From: Campanula takesimana | Lineage: Eukaryota; Streptophyta; Magnoliopsida; Asterales; Campanulaceae | Direction: 5' to 3' | DNA: 64,000 bases | NCBI GenBank assembly: GCA_026119855.1 | Contig: JAOWBW010000561.1 | Span: 1 to 64,000, forward strand | In this document: positions 44,836 to 56,568 of the stretch, in pieces | Position numbering within the stretch: position 1 is the first letter of the stretch | How the letters are laid out: the number at the start of each line of letters is the position of its first letter | The notes under the pieces: generated by a model | What the model was told of the DNA's origin: nothing | The model's input: the letters and a program-made list of their open reading frames with translations, nothing else | The model's database searches: none | Position numbers and translations under genes: made by a program

Positions 44836-47800
44836 TTAGTCCTTAGATTCTTTCCAAAATCTGGCAGGAAGTCCATGCATAGGAACTGGGAAGGGACCAT
44901 ATTGAATCCCACTTTGAGATCCTACCACCTCCCACCTGCAAACAATTGTCAGACAAAACGAAACTTATTATTTAGCACTCACCTAGAATATGCCCTGTTA
45001 GCTCTCCTTATTAACTGATTATGTCTAAACATATTTTACTTTCCGTTTATTAAAAATTGAAGTTGATTATCGAGTAACAAACTTTCATCAAAATGTCTGG
45101 CTTTGTTCATCTGTCTCACTGTGATAGAATTATAAAAACCATTATTATAGTTATCGGTGCATTTTCATGTCATAATTCCTGTCTTTGTTTTAAACATTAT
45201 ATCTTACTATTTTTTCTGGGTTTATGATCTATGAAATTTGAAACTATACCTGAATTTAGTGACCATATGGTGAGTCATAATGAGCATCTCCAGCTTTGCT
45301 AGTTCATTCCCTGGGCAGGCATGCACTCCGCTGCCAAATGGCATGAATGTATTGGGTTTTGGTGCAATCTACAAACAGTAAGAAAATTTCAGGGAGATGA
45401 TAATAAGTACTTAATCATAAGAACTTATGTTAAATATTCTCAAGATTGAGAGGATTAAAGTATTTTGTAATTAATGAAAATATCAGCTTCTAAACCCTAG
45501 AATGCACAAAAGAAACACAATTAAGGCCACTCGCCCCACTCTTACCTCAAATCTTAAGGGGTCAAATTTCTGAGGCTCAGTAAAGAATTCTGGATTGTGA
45601 TGAATATTCCTAAATAAAGGCATGACCTTCCACCCTTTTGGAATTAAGTATCCTGTTGCAATTTAAATTCATCAAACATCGTATAACACCTCAAACGTGC
45701 ATCTAAAACGCAATTAACATATACAGCAGTTAAAACTAGCTAAGATAGACTTTGATTAATATATTTCAATAGTGTGTCGTATAAAAATCTTCTCTTAATA
45801 ATGTTTTTAACCATCCCATTTTCGATACTTCCCCTCAGAAGAAAGAATAACCCAAAAAATGCAAAGTAACCAGATTTCAAAGATCTCACCTTTGTATTCT
45901 ACGTCGGCAACTGCCTCTCTGAATGTAAAAGAAATAATGCTTGCCATTCTCAAGCTCTCTAACATAACCTGAAAAGTAGGGATTTAAGTACTTAACAATG
46001 TTACCCCTCTCACACAAGTTACAAGGATAAAACAGATCTTTACTGTAAACTTTTCTTGGAGGCTTAAAAGCATAAGCTAAGTCAAATATGAGCTGTGAAT
46101 ACCTTGTACGTAATTGGCATTTCTCTCGTATGACCCCATGTTAATCGTGAGTTGCCTCTGTAATTATCTTGGGAGATTTTCTTCTGTTCAGCCTGCAAAA
46201 AACATAATAATCTTTCTGTTAACGAGTTTCCTTCTCAATCCTACATTTCTAGAGAGAGAAAAACTAAGTAATAGGATCTGTAGAGCTAACCTTTACAGTT
46301 TCTAGAAGTTTCGGGTTGTCATAAAGATACTTAAGAATCCATGTCATGGCACTGGCTGTGGTGTCCTGAGCAGCGAAAAGAACTCCAATGACGTTATCTG
46401 CTATCTGATCCTCATCTAAGATTTCACCCTTTTCATCTTTGGAATTCAAGAGACACCCCAGGAGGTCCTTGTCGATTAACTTCTTTTCCTTCCTCTCACA
46501 AATGATCTGACGTAGAATCTCACCAAGCCGTTTCCTCGCCTTGATGTAATCAATGAATCAGATAAGATCAGACAGAACGTTAACTTTCAATTATTATTCT
46601 GAAATAGAATAATTAAAAATTATACTAACTATGACCATCGTTATCCCAGAAAGCAAGTCCAAACTTGAGGTCAAACATTTTAATATTACATAAATTAGAC
46701 ATGTATTATCAAGGGTAACTATCAAGTTTCTGATTTGGCACATGGGATATCATCAAGTGCAAATCTCTAGCATCACTAAGTACTAGCATAATTACCAAAA
46801 TAGACTGATATTTTTAGGATGTCCACTAAAAGAGCGTAATCTACTTTGCTTACCATAAGAGCCTTTCGGTACGGAGTTCCTGGTAAATTTGTTGGCAAAG
46901 AGTTGTAACCTTTGTCTACTATGCTGTAGTTTTTCTTCAGCTCTTCTTTCTGCCTGGCCTCCAAATGGCCAAATACAGCGAGTATACCGACCTCAAAAGA
47001 CAGCTGCAGTTGGACCAAGATGAAAATGAATCATGAGTTTAGAACTAAAGGAAGGTAAAACAGATCATGACGTGGAGTCCAAGTGGAACATCTTAAAACG
47101 AATTCATTCTTAAATAAAAAAAGAACAAAAGTACAAACAATGTTCCCAGATTACCAAAATTTTCTAAGATTAGAAAGTTTCTGAAGATGATACCTTAACA
47201 TAAAACAAAAGAAGGTTATATTTAAGAATACACAGCAAGGGAAAGTAAAAAACCTTTTTCATCTCCTGAAATGTTCTAACGATATGGCCTCCTTTCCACG
47301 AATCTAAGGTGGAGACTGCTATTGCTTCAATATCAGGGACCAAACGACGAAGATAATCAAGGGATAAGGAACCCTGAACTAACTTCCTCAGTCGAGCGTG
47401 GTAGTCCCCTTGGTGGAAAAATAGTGCAGATGGGCCAATTAAATTTTCCTTGCTTTTAGGATATGTTGGCTTGAACAAGTGAGCTTCGTTGATTAAAACG
47501 AATCGTGCTGCCTCAGGACTAGCCAACATGACACTAGGGCAACCAAGTAGGTGAGTCTTGAAAATTTCACCGTACCTAAAAAAATTCCGCATTCATTCAT
47601 TAAGTGAAAAAGATGGAGTTATCTATTAAAGAGTGTCCGAAACCATCAATGGAGATAAAAGAAGAAACCTTTTCTCTTTTGTGGCAAAGAAAACATTTGG
47701 ATCTTGAGAGTAGAGTTGTAGAGTTTCGCCTATATATGGCCACCCCATAGATCCCGGAGGAAGCTTAGCTTTCTCTTTGCATTCTCTTTTGTTTTTTCTA

Positions 47801-47868
47801 AGGAAAATGTATGAGAGTAGCATACAGAGAAAGATGAAAGCGTATAGTAAAATTGCTCCCCCCTCCAT
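44836..47868 (-). CDS. CYP707A: Abscisic acid 8'-hydroxylase (cytochrome P450 CYP707A), nine exons
   Basis: Exons on the minus strand: 47868-47669, 47575-47254, 47003-46854, 46539-46291, 46192-46103, 45968-45890, 45652-45546, 45368-45250 and 44935-44836. All introns are GT-AG, and the sum is 471 codons plus stop, normal for the family (about 465-480). Residues 5-23 form the membrane anchor, followed by the proline-rich hinge LPPGSMGWPYIGETLQL. The I-helix oxygen-binding motif AAQDTT is at 280-285, the ExxR pair E341/R344 at ESLR, and the heme loop FGSGVHACPG has the ligand Cys417. The C-terminus is GIQYGPFPVP...LPARFWKE. CYP707A enzymes hydroxylate ABA at C-8' in the ER membrane, the first step to phaseic acid, and so lower ABA in seeds and rehydrated tissue. 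No break was seen, so the gene is probably functional. Confidence 0.95.
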
Positions 47869-47874
47869 CTCTCT

Positions 47875-47906
<32 letters not shown>

Positions 47907-48000
47907 GAGCAGTTGTCTGTCTGTTGTTTTATAATGCAGGTCTTTGCTGTTAGTTTGATACAAGGAACCAAGGACAAAGTGGTGTGCTTTATATAGGAGT
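47866..48000 (-). promoter_or_regulatory. CYP707A leader and core promoter
   Basis: The minus strand has a TATA box, TATATAAAG (47987-47995), about 120 bases before the ATG. Between them, right before the start, is a (GA)n/(CT)n leader run (47870-47906), common in plant 5' leaders. Transcription probably starts near 47955-47965. Confidence 0.65.
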
Positions 48001-48303
48001 AGGGAGGAAAGTAATAAAGTACAGATACATTGCTCTCCTTAGATTTTGTGCCTATTTCATCTTATCCGTACAAATCTACTCTTTAATATCATAAATTACG
48101 CGTATTATGGCATTGATACGTATTTTCCCTATTCACATCTATTAGTAATAGCTTTCTTTACTTTATTGGATTTTCCATGGATTGCGGAAATGTATTTCAT
48201 TAGATTTCCACAATCTGGAAGAGATTAGGAGAAGAAGATTATATCGGGTATTTCATTAGATTTCCTTCGTGTATTACACTTTCTCTTGATGTCAACACAA
48301 ATA

Positions 48304-48384
48304 CTCCCTCCATTCCAAAATGAATGTCCAAATTTGATCTTTGATCATAAGCAATTTCGGACATTCATTTTGGGATAGAGGTAG
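48304..48384. mobile_element. Very short Stowaway-like MITE (81 bp)
   Basis: Nearly a perfect hairpin, CTCCCTCCATTCCAAAATGAATGTCC against GGACATTCATTTTGGGATAGAG, with TA on both sides. It lies about 310-390 bp upstream of the CYP707A TATA box. Confidence 0.8.
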
Positions 48385-49188
48385 TACTTTTGTGTTCTGT
48401 GAATCTCTATTTTTAGTCAAAGTTATAACATAGCCCCTCAAGGGAATAATGTAGATGCCAGGTGGTTCAAGTAATTTGATGCTTCTTGATTTTACTAGAG
48501 ACGGAGCAACAGAAACTGTGAAAGTTTAACAATAATACTATGCCTGACTTAACAGTCTGTGTCAATGTAAATAGTACTCCGTACCATTAAAGCTTATTTA
48601 TGCGAAATTCGTCCTAGGATTTGAAGTTTAGTCTTAATATTTTGTTTACATGTGATAAATAGAGAATTCTCGATTCAGTTTTTGTAGAAAGTAGAAACTA
48701 CTAGTGATTTTATGTTGACTTTGCTATTGATTTCACAGACTAAGATAGATGGTTAGAGAAGATAATCAATACGAAATGATCGATATATGTTAGAAAGGGG
48801 ACCAATCATGTATCTTGTCAAATCTATTACAGGAGTTTAAGAAGCCAATTTTAGATGTCACAAACAGAAACATTTGACTTTGGGATGTTGAATAAACTGT
48901 TTCTATTTTGAAACAAAACTGTTTAATGATAGAGATTCATATGTAATATTGATTGTAGTTTGTTGACATTAATTTATGTATTTTGGTGCCGCCTGGTGAC
49001 TTATTTATACCCGGTGGATGCTTGAAAGCGATATGAAGGGCTTGATTTCTGTTTGCTCGCATCTGGAACATTTTTTTTTGGTATCGGGTGTCGCTGTAAG
49101 TCCCATGTCGTTAACACAAAACTCTGCAATTTATTTGTTTACATACTGTATGTCTCTGTCCTTCACTTTTGTTAATGGTAATGGAAGT
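48385..49188. other. Intergenic stretch upstream of CYP707A
   Basis: AT-rich, with no recognised gene. It may hold distal promoter elements of CYP707A. The frame 49018-49188 joins in phase to the LINE fragment but has no known motif. Confidence 0.45.
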
Positions 49189-49800
49189 AGGTTCAAAATT
49201 TATGGCACTGAATGTTGGGCCGTGAAACAGTGTCATATTCATAAGATGAATGTAGCGGAGATGCGTATGCTACGATGGATGTGTGGGCATACAAGAAAAG
49301 ATCGATTGAGAAATGAGGTGATCAGGGGTAAAGTAGGAGTTGCGCCCATTGAGGATAAAATGAGGGAGCATCATCTAAGGTGGTTTGGGCATGTGAGACA
49401 GAGACCGAGTGATGCACCGGTTAGGAGGCCTGAAGAGTGGAGAAGTGATAAAATGGCGAGGGGTAGGGGAAGACCCAAGCAAACATGGATTAAGGTGATT
49501 GAAAATGATAGTATGAGTTTACTCGGAGTGGATGAAGATGTGGCGTTGAAGAGGCCGGAGTGGAGGGCGAAAATTCATGTGAATGATGGGGGTTGATCGT
49601 ACTTTTTATTATTATTTATTTATTTATTTATTTTATTTTATTTTCTCCATCTTTTTCCTCTCTTTCTCTCTCTCTCTCGCTCGCTCGCTCTCTCTCTTTC
49701 TCTCTCTCTCTTCCTTTTATCACGATGACATATGAGGATTCATGTTAGCCGACCCCAAATTATTTTGGGACTAAGGCTTTGTTGTTGTTGTTGTTGTTGT
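49189..49800 (+). mobile_element. 5'-truncated LINE, RTE-like 3' end
   Basis: The frame to the stop at 49594-49596 reads IYGTECWAVKQCHIHKMNVA, EMRMLRWMCGHTRKDR, HHLRWFGHVRQRP and RGRGRPKQTW. These are the conserved C-terminal motifs after the RT domain in many plant LINEs. A CT/CG-rich UTR follows, then the typical tail CCGACCCCAAATTATTTTGG, GACTAAGGCTTTG and (TTG)n at 49782-49799. The RT catalytic domain is absent, so this is a dead-on-arrival insertion. A TTG-repeat tail instead of poly(A) fits the RTE clade. Confidence 0.82.
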
Positions 49801-50007
49801 GGTGTATTGGGGTGACATGTGTTTGGTTGCAGAAACTCACAGGGTGTTGGAATATGAAGACCCAAGAACATGGCTCAGCCGTGCACAATCACACACTCTT
49901 GAAGACTTTACATTATTTGTTAAATGACAAATGGGGTGGGTCTATTCTTGTGGATTTTCATAACCCTTTGTGAAAAAATAAATAAATTTATGTACTTCCT
50001 CCGTCCC

Positions 50008-50640
50008 TAAATGAAAATGGATGTACTTTTTATCTCAAAATGCATCTCTAATTTTTCTTTTATCAATGATTAATTTTCAAATTTCATTTTATACTCGCAA
50101 AACTAACATTTTGAAACCTGATAGTTAAGATCGTGTGCCTTGACTCCAAGCAGCTCAGACTACCTCCATCAATGACCACCCCCAACCCAACCCAACAATT
50201 AAATTTATTTCTCTTTCTTCCACATACACTACCCTACAACCTCAACCAACTTTTTTATTTTTTACTCCCATCAACAACCCAACCCAACTCAACATTTATT
50301 ATTACTTTTTAATTATTTTATTTAAATGAAAATGGATGTACTTTTTATCTCAAAATGCATTTCTAATTTTCTTTTATCAATGATTAATTTTCAAATTTCA
50401 TTTTATACTCGCAAAACTAACATTTTGAAACCTGATAGTTAAGATCGTGTGCCTTGACTCCAAGCAGCTCAGACTACCTCCATCAATGACCACCCCCAAC
50501 CCAACCCAACAATTAAATATTATTTCTCTTTCTTCCACATACACTACCCTACAACCTCAACCAACTTTTTTATTTTTTACTCCCATCAACAACCCAACCC
50601 AACCCAACCCAACCCAACTCAACATTTATTATTATTTTTT
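50008..50640. repeat. 315-bp tandem duplication
   Basis: Copy 1 (50008-50322) and copy 2 (from 50323) are almost identical, both starting TAAATGAAAATGGATGTAC and including AGATCGTGTGCCTTGACTCC. CCCAACCCAACC runs lengthen in copy 2 (50580-50610). A MITE-like left end, CTTCCTCCGTCCCTAAATG, begins at 49995, so this may be an internally duplicated MITE without a clear right end. Confidence 0.85.
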
Positions 50641-51430
50641 AATTATTTTATTACTTTTTACCAAATACTTAATTTCTATTATCTCTATTTGTTTTGTATA
50701 AATTATTAATTAATATATGTCCACCTCAAAATAAATAATTTTATTAAACATAAAATTAAACTTATAATTAAATTCGAAATAAATACATTGCGAAACTAAA
50801 AATACAAATACATAAATAGAAATTACATATTTAATTATCATGGCCAAATTTTTGCCATATGTGCTCAATCAAATCATTTCTCAGAGCTATGTATAAGACT
50901 GAACTCTATTTTGGAAAGTAAAGAAGTTAAGAAAATGATGATTTTGTAGTGAGATAAAATAGTAAATGAGATTGTGTGTCAAAATGTATAAGACTGAACT
51001 CTATTTATAGAGAATGAAAAAAATAAATTTTTTTGGTGATTTTAGTTTTTCTTTTTTTTTAATAAAAAATAAATATAATTTGTCCTATATAAAATGTTAT
51101 CTAAAAGAATTGAGCAAATATTGTCTAGGCCAATAGTAAAAAGATAAGTGGCCACCAAATGGGAAAGAACATGTTCAAAGAAATGGTTGGTCATCCGACC
51201 ATGGTCGCCATGTTTGGCCCGGCCACTCAATCTTTTTCATTTTCTTTTTTGTTTTTTGTTTTTCTTTTGTCTTTTATGACCGGCCACTTCAAGAGGTCAT
51301 TGGTGGAGATAGTCTCAGGGGAAGCGGACTTAGCGGCCACATGGTTCGCCCGCATAGAGGGGAATGTGTCCGCATGAAGAGGTCGCATGACTTACTAAGA
51401 GCTGTTTTTTAAAAAAAAAATAAAAAAAAA
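50641..51430. other. AT-rich stretch, no recognised gene
   Basis: The words TATAAGACTGAACTCTATTT recur at 50893 and 50987. A GC-richer patch at 51170-51380 gives open frames on both strands (51159-51377 and others), but no family was recognised. Confidence 0.4.
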
Positions 51431-51513
51431 AATAACTTCCCGTTTTCGCGTAAAACGTCTTCTTAAAAATGGTGCGTTGGCATTTTTGTGGAAAACGGGA
51501 AGTTGTTTTAAAG
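51431..51513. repeat. Short inverted repeat
   Basis: AACTTCCCGTTTTCGCG (51433) is the near inverse of GGAAAACGGGAAGTT (51481-51495), with complementary AAAACGTCTTC / TTTTTGTGG flanks. It could be a small foldback element. The sequence right of it (51515-51840) repeats GTGTCA..CACTT words. Confidence 0.5.
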
Positions 51514-51852
51514 TGTCAGCCATGTACACTAGCACTTATTAGCGCTACCACCGACACTTTTGATAAGTGTCACTAGCAATGTTGATACTTATTAAAAGTG
51601 TCAATGACAATGTTTATAAACGCATGTCCAAATGACTGGCACTTTGTAATATTAACACTGATATTTACGATGTTTGCCAATTATTTATAAAAATGCCACC
51701 ATTTGTTTTTAAAACAAGTGTCAGAGTCTTTGCAAAAACATGTTTTTCCTATTTTTAAAGAGTGTTAAAGTAAAATATGTTTTTCATAAGGCCTAAAAAT
51801 TGTAAAATATAAAAAGACAGAGGGCAACTCCAATTATAGTCCTTACTTCATA

Positions 51853-52087
51853 CTCCCTCTGTCCCGCCCGACTTAGGATTCTTGGTCAAGCAATTTATAC
51901 TTTGACCAACAATTTGAACAAAAATAATTATCTTAATGAAAATCTAAAAATAGTTATTTAGTTTATTATTAATCGTGATACCATAACAAGGTTTAAATTT
52001 TTGTTGGTGTCATTATATTTCTTCAAATATTTGGTCAAAGTATAAATTGTTTGACTAAGAATCCTAAGTCGGGTGAGACAGAGGGAG
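51853..52087. mobile_element. Stowaway-like MITE (235 bp)
   Basis: TIRs of about 50 bases (CTCCCTCTGTCCCGCCCGAC / GTCGGGTGAGACAGAGGGAG and beyond) with TA on both sides (51851-51852, 52088-52089). Confidence 0.9.
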
Positions 52088-52400
52088 TAAGTATTTATGA
52101 ATTATTATTTACATGAGTATCAAAAAATCATCTCCAATTATAATCGTTAAACTTAAAATATCAAAACAAATTTTTGACATTTATTAACTCTATTAATTTA
52201 TGGTACCAAATTAATAACTCAAGTTACTATTTTTATTTTATTAGTTTTCTTTCACATTTAAAATATTAATAATAAGTAAATATGAATAGTATTGACAACT
52301 ATGGTTACAAGTGAGGTAGAGTAAATAAAAAAATAAAAACTCGACACTTTAAGAAAGTAATACTAACTAAGTAAACACTTAAAAAATTAAGTCTAAATCT

Positions 52401-52403
<3 letters not shown>

Positions 52404-52461
<58 letters not shown>
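52404..52461. repeat. (TA)n microsatellite
   Basis: About 58 bases of TA dinucleotides. Length in an assembly may be unreliable. Confidence 0.95.
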
Positions 52462-52465
<4 letters not shown>

Positions 52466-52589
52466 GTTGGTGTGGAGGGATATGGTTTTGACACATAGAC
52501 AAACATAGGTTAAAGCTTCATTTGTGTGAAGCCACATCATCACCATCCTAAATGTGTGTGACTATTGATATTCTCATTATTAGCTAATA

Positions 52590-53100
52590 CTATTAGCTCA
52601 TAATAATAGTTATGATATAAGTTAACTATTACTATTAATAGTATTAGTTAACTATAATAGTTACTATACAAGTTAACTATTACTATTAATAGTATTAGTT
52701 AACTATAATAGTTAGTATAAGTTAACTATTACTATTAGTAGTATTAGTTAACTATAATAGTTAATTTATAAGTTGGTTTTTACTATTAATAGTATTAGTT
52801 AACTATACAAGTTAACTATTACTATTAATAGTATTAGTTAACTACAATAGTTACTATATTACAATAGTTACTATATTAGTTAACTATTACTATTAATAGT
52901 ATTAGTTAACTATAATAGTTAATATAAGTTAACTATTACTATTAATAGTATTAATTAACTATAATAGTTAATTTATAAGTTAGTTTTTACTATTAATAGT
53001 ATTAGTTAACTGTAATAGGCTATATACATTAACTATTACTATTATTAGTATTAGTTAACTATAATAGTTAATTATTACTATTTATAGTATTATTTATTGT
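52590..53100. repeat. Array of palindromic AT-rich units
   Basis: Roughly ten degenerate units of 40-60 bp are built from three self-complementary words: AGTTAACT, TACTATTAATAGTA and AACTATAATAGTT. A related but more degraded stretch continues at 54140-54340, beyond an inserted segment. Confidence 0.88.
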
Positions 53101-54130
53101 TATAAATATTATACAAATATTGAATAGAAACAGAATTGAAATACAAAACAGAAATTAGAAACTGGAACGAGGGTAGTTGGGTTTGTCCGAGTCGTGTAAA
53201 CCAACACTGTCCTTAAGACAAATTCGTCCCCTCACCGGTGTTGTGCTTGAGGATACGTTGGACGCCTGTCTCCCAGGATACAACGGACGGACCGGACGAC
53301 GACTGCACAATAGTGCCTCCGGCGAACTTCGATGTGCCTGGAAAGAATCACCACTAGAAAAGCAGGAGGGCCAAGGAAAACGCTAAGCAAAAAGATGAGA
53401 GACTGTTTGGAAATGTGTGTTCTAAAATGGCTGTGCAGAACACCATTTTATACTGCTCAAAATGACCCAATTAATCACCCAATTAATCTGGGAATCAATG
53501 GAATTAATTCTGACTGTTACAAAATTAATTATGTAATGAATGGCTTTTAATTCTGACTGTTCCAGCCGAATTCAAATATTTAGGGACGGAAAAAAAAATC
53601 AAAAAGTGAGCTTGTCACGCCTAGGCCATTTCGGAGCTACATTCGTGTCCGCAGGACGCGCACACATGAGTCCAATGGTTCGTGGCATAAATCGACAATT
53701 TCCAACTAAATTTGCACCCCCCCTGCGCACCCGGGCGCGAGAGAGAGCCTCTAGTCTACACAATCTTAACCCATACAAATGGGTAATTGTATTTATACTA
53801 GCTCAACTTTTTATTCTAAACCAATGTGGGAGAAGTTCACTTGGCTTTACCCACAAATGGTCTTAGAACATTATTTCTCCCATTATCCCATTTGGGATAC
53901 CCTTTTACAGGGAAGGATCCTAGGGAATTTTCCCTTCCCTTTCCATGTGGGATAGTAACCCACTTCCCCAACTTACCCATTCATTTTTGAGCATTTCAAC
54001 TTCTACTTTTCATTACATAAATTGGACACACCAATTTATTATTAACAAGTAGGAGTTATTCTTTAATCAACAAATGATTTTTATTTAAGAAACGCGCGCA
54101 ATTTCTCAAATTTCCTTCACACATTTACAC
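53101..54130 (-). other. Inserted GC-richer segment, possibly an LTR
   Basis: It interrupts the palindromic AT-rich array. On the minus strand it has a TATA-like AGTATAAATAC near 53796-53806, with a CCCACATTGG word upstream, and reads like an LTR promoter. On the plus strand are unrelated open frames (53177-53386, 53540-53866) with no known motif. Neither clean TG...CA ends nor a TSD could be fixed. Inference only. Confidence 0.35.
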
Positions 54131-55198
54131 ATTTTTCCAACATTTATCATAATAATTATCATAATAATTATTATTATTATATAGATTAATCATTACTATT
54201 AATATATATTACTATTACTATCAATAATATTAGTTAATTGTAATAACTATTATTATAATAATAATCATATAGATTAACTATTATTATTAATATTATTAAT
54301 TAAAATAATGATTACTATATCAGTTAACTATAATTACAATATTTTTTTGAGAAATAGTACATATTGCTCCCCCGACTGGTTACCCGCTAGTTATTTTAAA
54401 ATGAGGGAATTTGTTCACAATAGAAACCAAGTACAAATCCCAGCCTATGAGATTGTCACAACGAAAATTTCCTCACTTCGATGGTAGCAAAATTTTCTTA
54501 ATCACAATGATTCTCGCCAACCACGTATGCCTCTTGTGAGAAAAATAATGCAACCATAACTTGTTTTTTTTTTTTTTTCATCCTCCACCTTTACAACTTT
54601 TACTCCGTACACGCGGCGGCGGATTCGAAACATTTTACAGGTGGATGCAAATATTCATTATGTCAGGAAAGTTAATCTCTTTTTTTTCTTTCGTTATTAT
54701 TATGGACTGGGTGTTAAATTGGTTCGTTTCACTTTATCTGGAGAATTCTTCTAAGAATTCTTTTGGAGATGAAATCTTTTTCCCCATTTTTGTGTATCAC
54801 ATAGTGTATTAATGATGATGGATCACCGGTTGTGAGTTATAAGAACCGACGTCATCATGGTATCATCAAAGATACATTATCGTCGGATCACCAGTTGTAC
54901 ACAAGTGGTACACTGTGAAAGTCAGCAATGGAGATTTGATTTGATATGCTTTACATGTAGCATCGGGTGTAGGCATAAACTCCTCACAAATCCACTTGAT
55001 TAACAGATTAATCGAATTTGTCCATGTGGCGGGGTGCCTGAACCCGACAACACTTTCCAAAATGACAAGAACATCACCATAAAGCTAGGTATTAGAGATT
55101 GTCAAACGTTAACTTTATTGTTATTTTTCCTTGTCACTATGTTAATCATACTCTTAATTGTTGCTAATTACTAAAGTAACACATAACGAATGTGATAA
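54131..55198. other. AT-rich stretch, no recognised gene
   Basis: Begins with the degraded tail of the AGTTAACTAT-type array. The inverted words ATCACCGGTTGTG / ATCACCAGTTGTA near 54830-54900 are short. No gene was recognised. Confidence 0.4.
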
Positions 55199-55199
55199 T

Positions 55200-55442
55200 C
55201 TCTCTATCCCAGAATGAATGTCAGTTGAGAAGTCAATGTTTTTAAAGTTTTAGTTATGTTTCTTTAATTGCCCTAATCTATTTATATATGTAGAGTGACA
55301 CTTCTTTTATGGCATTGCAACTTGTCCATACTAGAATGGGTAATATAGGAAGATCACTTCATACACTATTTTTAGTAAGACGTCATTTATTTTATGGCAA
55401 ACGAAAATAGAAAATACGACATTTATTTCGGGACAGAGGGAG
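55200..55442. mobile_element. Stowaway-like MITE, left end decayed
   Basis: The right end TATTTCGGGACAGAGGGAG precedes TA at 55443-55444. The left end TCTCTATCCCAGAATGAATG is a weak inverse. Confidence 0.65.
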
Positions 55443-55458
55443 TAATGCATTTGCTCTA

Positions 55459-56549
55459 CTCCCTCCGTCCCACCTCAATTGAGACCTAGGACCTAAGAGG
55501 TGGGCACAATAACTAAGAAAAAAATAAAATAAAGAAAATGTGTGGTAGAAAATGAAGAGAGAGAATGAGTGAGTAAATAATAGTGTTGGTTGAACAAATT
55601 GAGCGGTGGAAAATGAAGAGAGAGAATGAGTAGTGGGGTATAGGGATGGCAATTTAACCGAACCTGATCCGTACCGAATGGAAATCGATCCGAAAATTTC
55701 GGATATGGTTTGCATTTTTAAAGATCCGGTCGGGTTCGGTAGTACTCCTGATACGAGATCCAACCCGATCCGACCCGAATCTATTAAGTTTATAAAGTTT
55801 TACTACTACCCCCTCATGTATAGAAATATACACATCACCCTCCTTATACAAGAAAAAAATCTAGGTTTTGGATTATTATTTTCTTTCTTAGTCGAGACAA
55901 CGCCGCCGACTCCCCTCTTTCTCTCATCTCGCAATCGTCGTTCCCTACTCTCTCTCTCTCACTCATCGCAATCGCCGTTCCGTACTCTCTCACTCTCTAT
56001 GCACCGTTCCGACTCTCTCTCTCTCTTTCTGTGTGCACCGTTCACAAATCTTTCTCTATGCACCGTTCCCGTTGCTTGTGCCGGTGCCCATGGCTCGCCG
56101 TTCGTTATTCTCTTGGCTCTCCTCCTCAATTTCCATCGAGCTACTACATCTCCAATGAATTTCAGCTCTATTGAGGTAATTTGACAATTCTTAGCCATTG
56201 AATTTAGTTTTTTTTTTTGTTTTGTTTGATCGGTCGATTAGTTTAGCTTCCCCAATTCCCCCAAATCTGTCAAACCTAGGGTTTTCTGGGAACCTGAGAT
56301 TCATATCAGTTCGGATCTCGGATAGGAGCGCGAATAGGGAATATTCGGATCGGATCGGATTCGGTAGAGGGGTTATGATGTTCGGATCGATTCGGATCAG
56401 GTCTGATCCGATCCGAACACGACCCGTTGCCATCCCTAGTTGAGTAGATTCAATATAAAATTATTAAAAGTTTGCTATTTTGGAGAGGTCTCAAGTGAGT
56501 TGGGACAAACCAAAATGGAAAAAAAAAAATCAAGTGAGCTGGACGGAAG
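55459..56549. mobile_element. Stowaway-like MITE carrying a nested hAT-like element
   Basis: The left TIR CTCCCTCCGTCCCACCTCAA and the right end GAGCTGGACGGAAG are flanked by TA (55457-55458, 56550-56551). The inner words TTGAGACC / GGTCTCAAGTGAG are inverted. Without the insert at 55641-56438 and one target copy, the MITE is about 285 bp. Confidence 0.75.
55641..56438. mobile_element. Non-autonomous hAT-like element with GATCCGA-rich ends (798 bp)
   Basis: Ends TAGGGATGGCAA and TTGCCATCCCTA. The flanking 8 bases (GTGGGGTA at 55633, GTTGAGTA at 56439) agree at six positions, as expected for an older hAT TSD. GATCCGA words cluster near both ends. The centre (55890-56160) is a CT- and CG-rich, exon-like patch with CTCTCTCT runs. 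Confidence 0.75.
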
Positions 56550-56568
56550 TATTTGGGAGTAGTGTGAG

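Noticed and set aside
44500..45018. 172-codon plus-strand open frame
   Set aside because: It runs antisense across the last CYP707A exon (44836-44935) and has no known motif, so it is a shadow.
50570..50615. CCCAACCCAACC run as a telomere-like repeat
   Set aside because: The unit is CCCAA, not CCCTAAA, and it is part of a local duplication.
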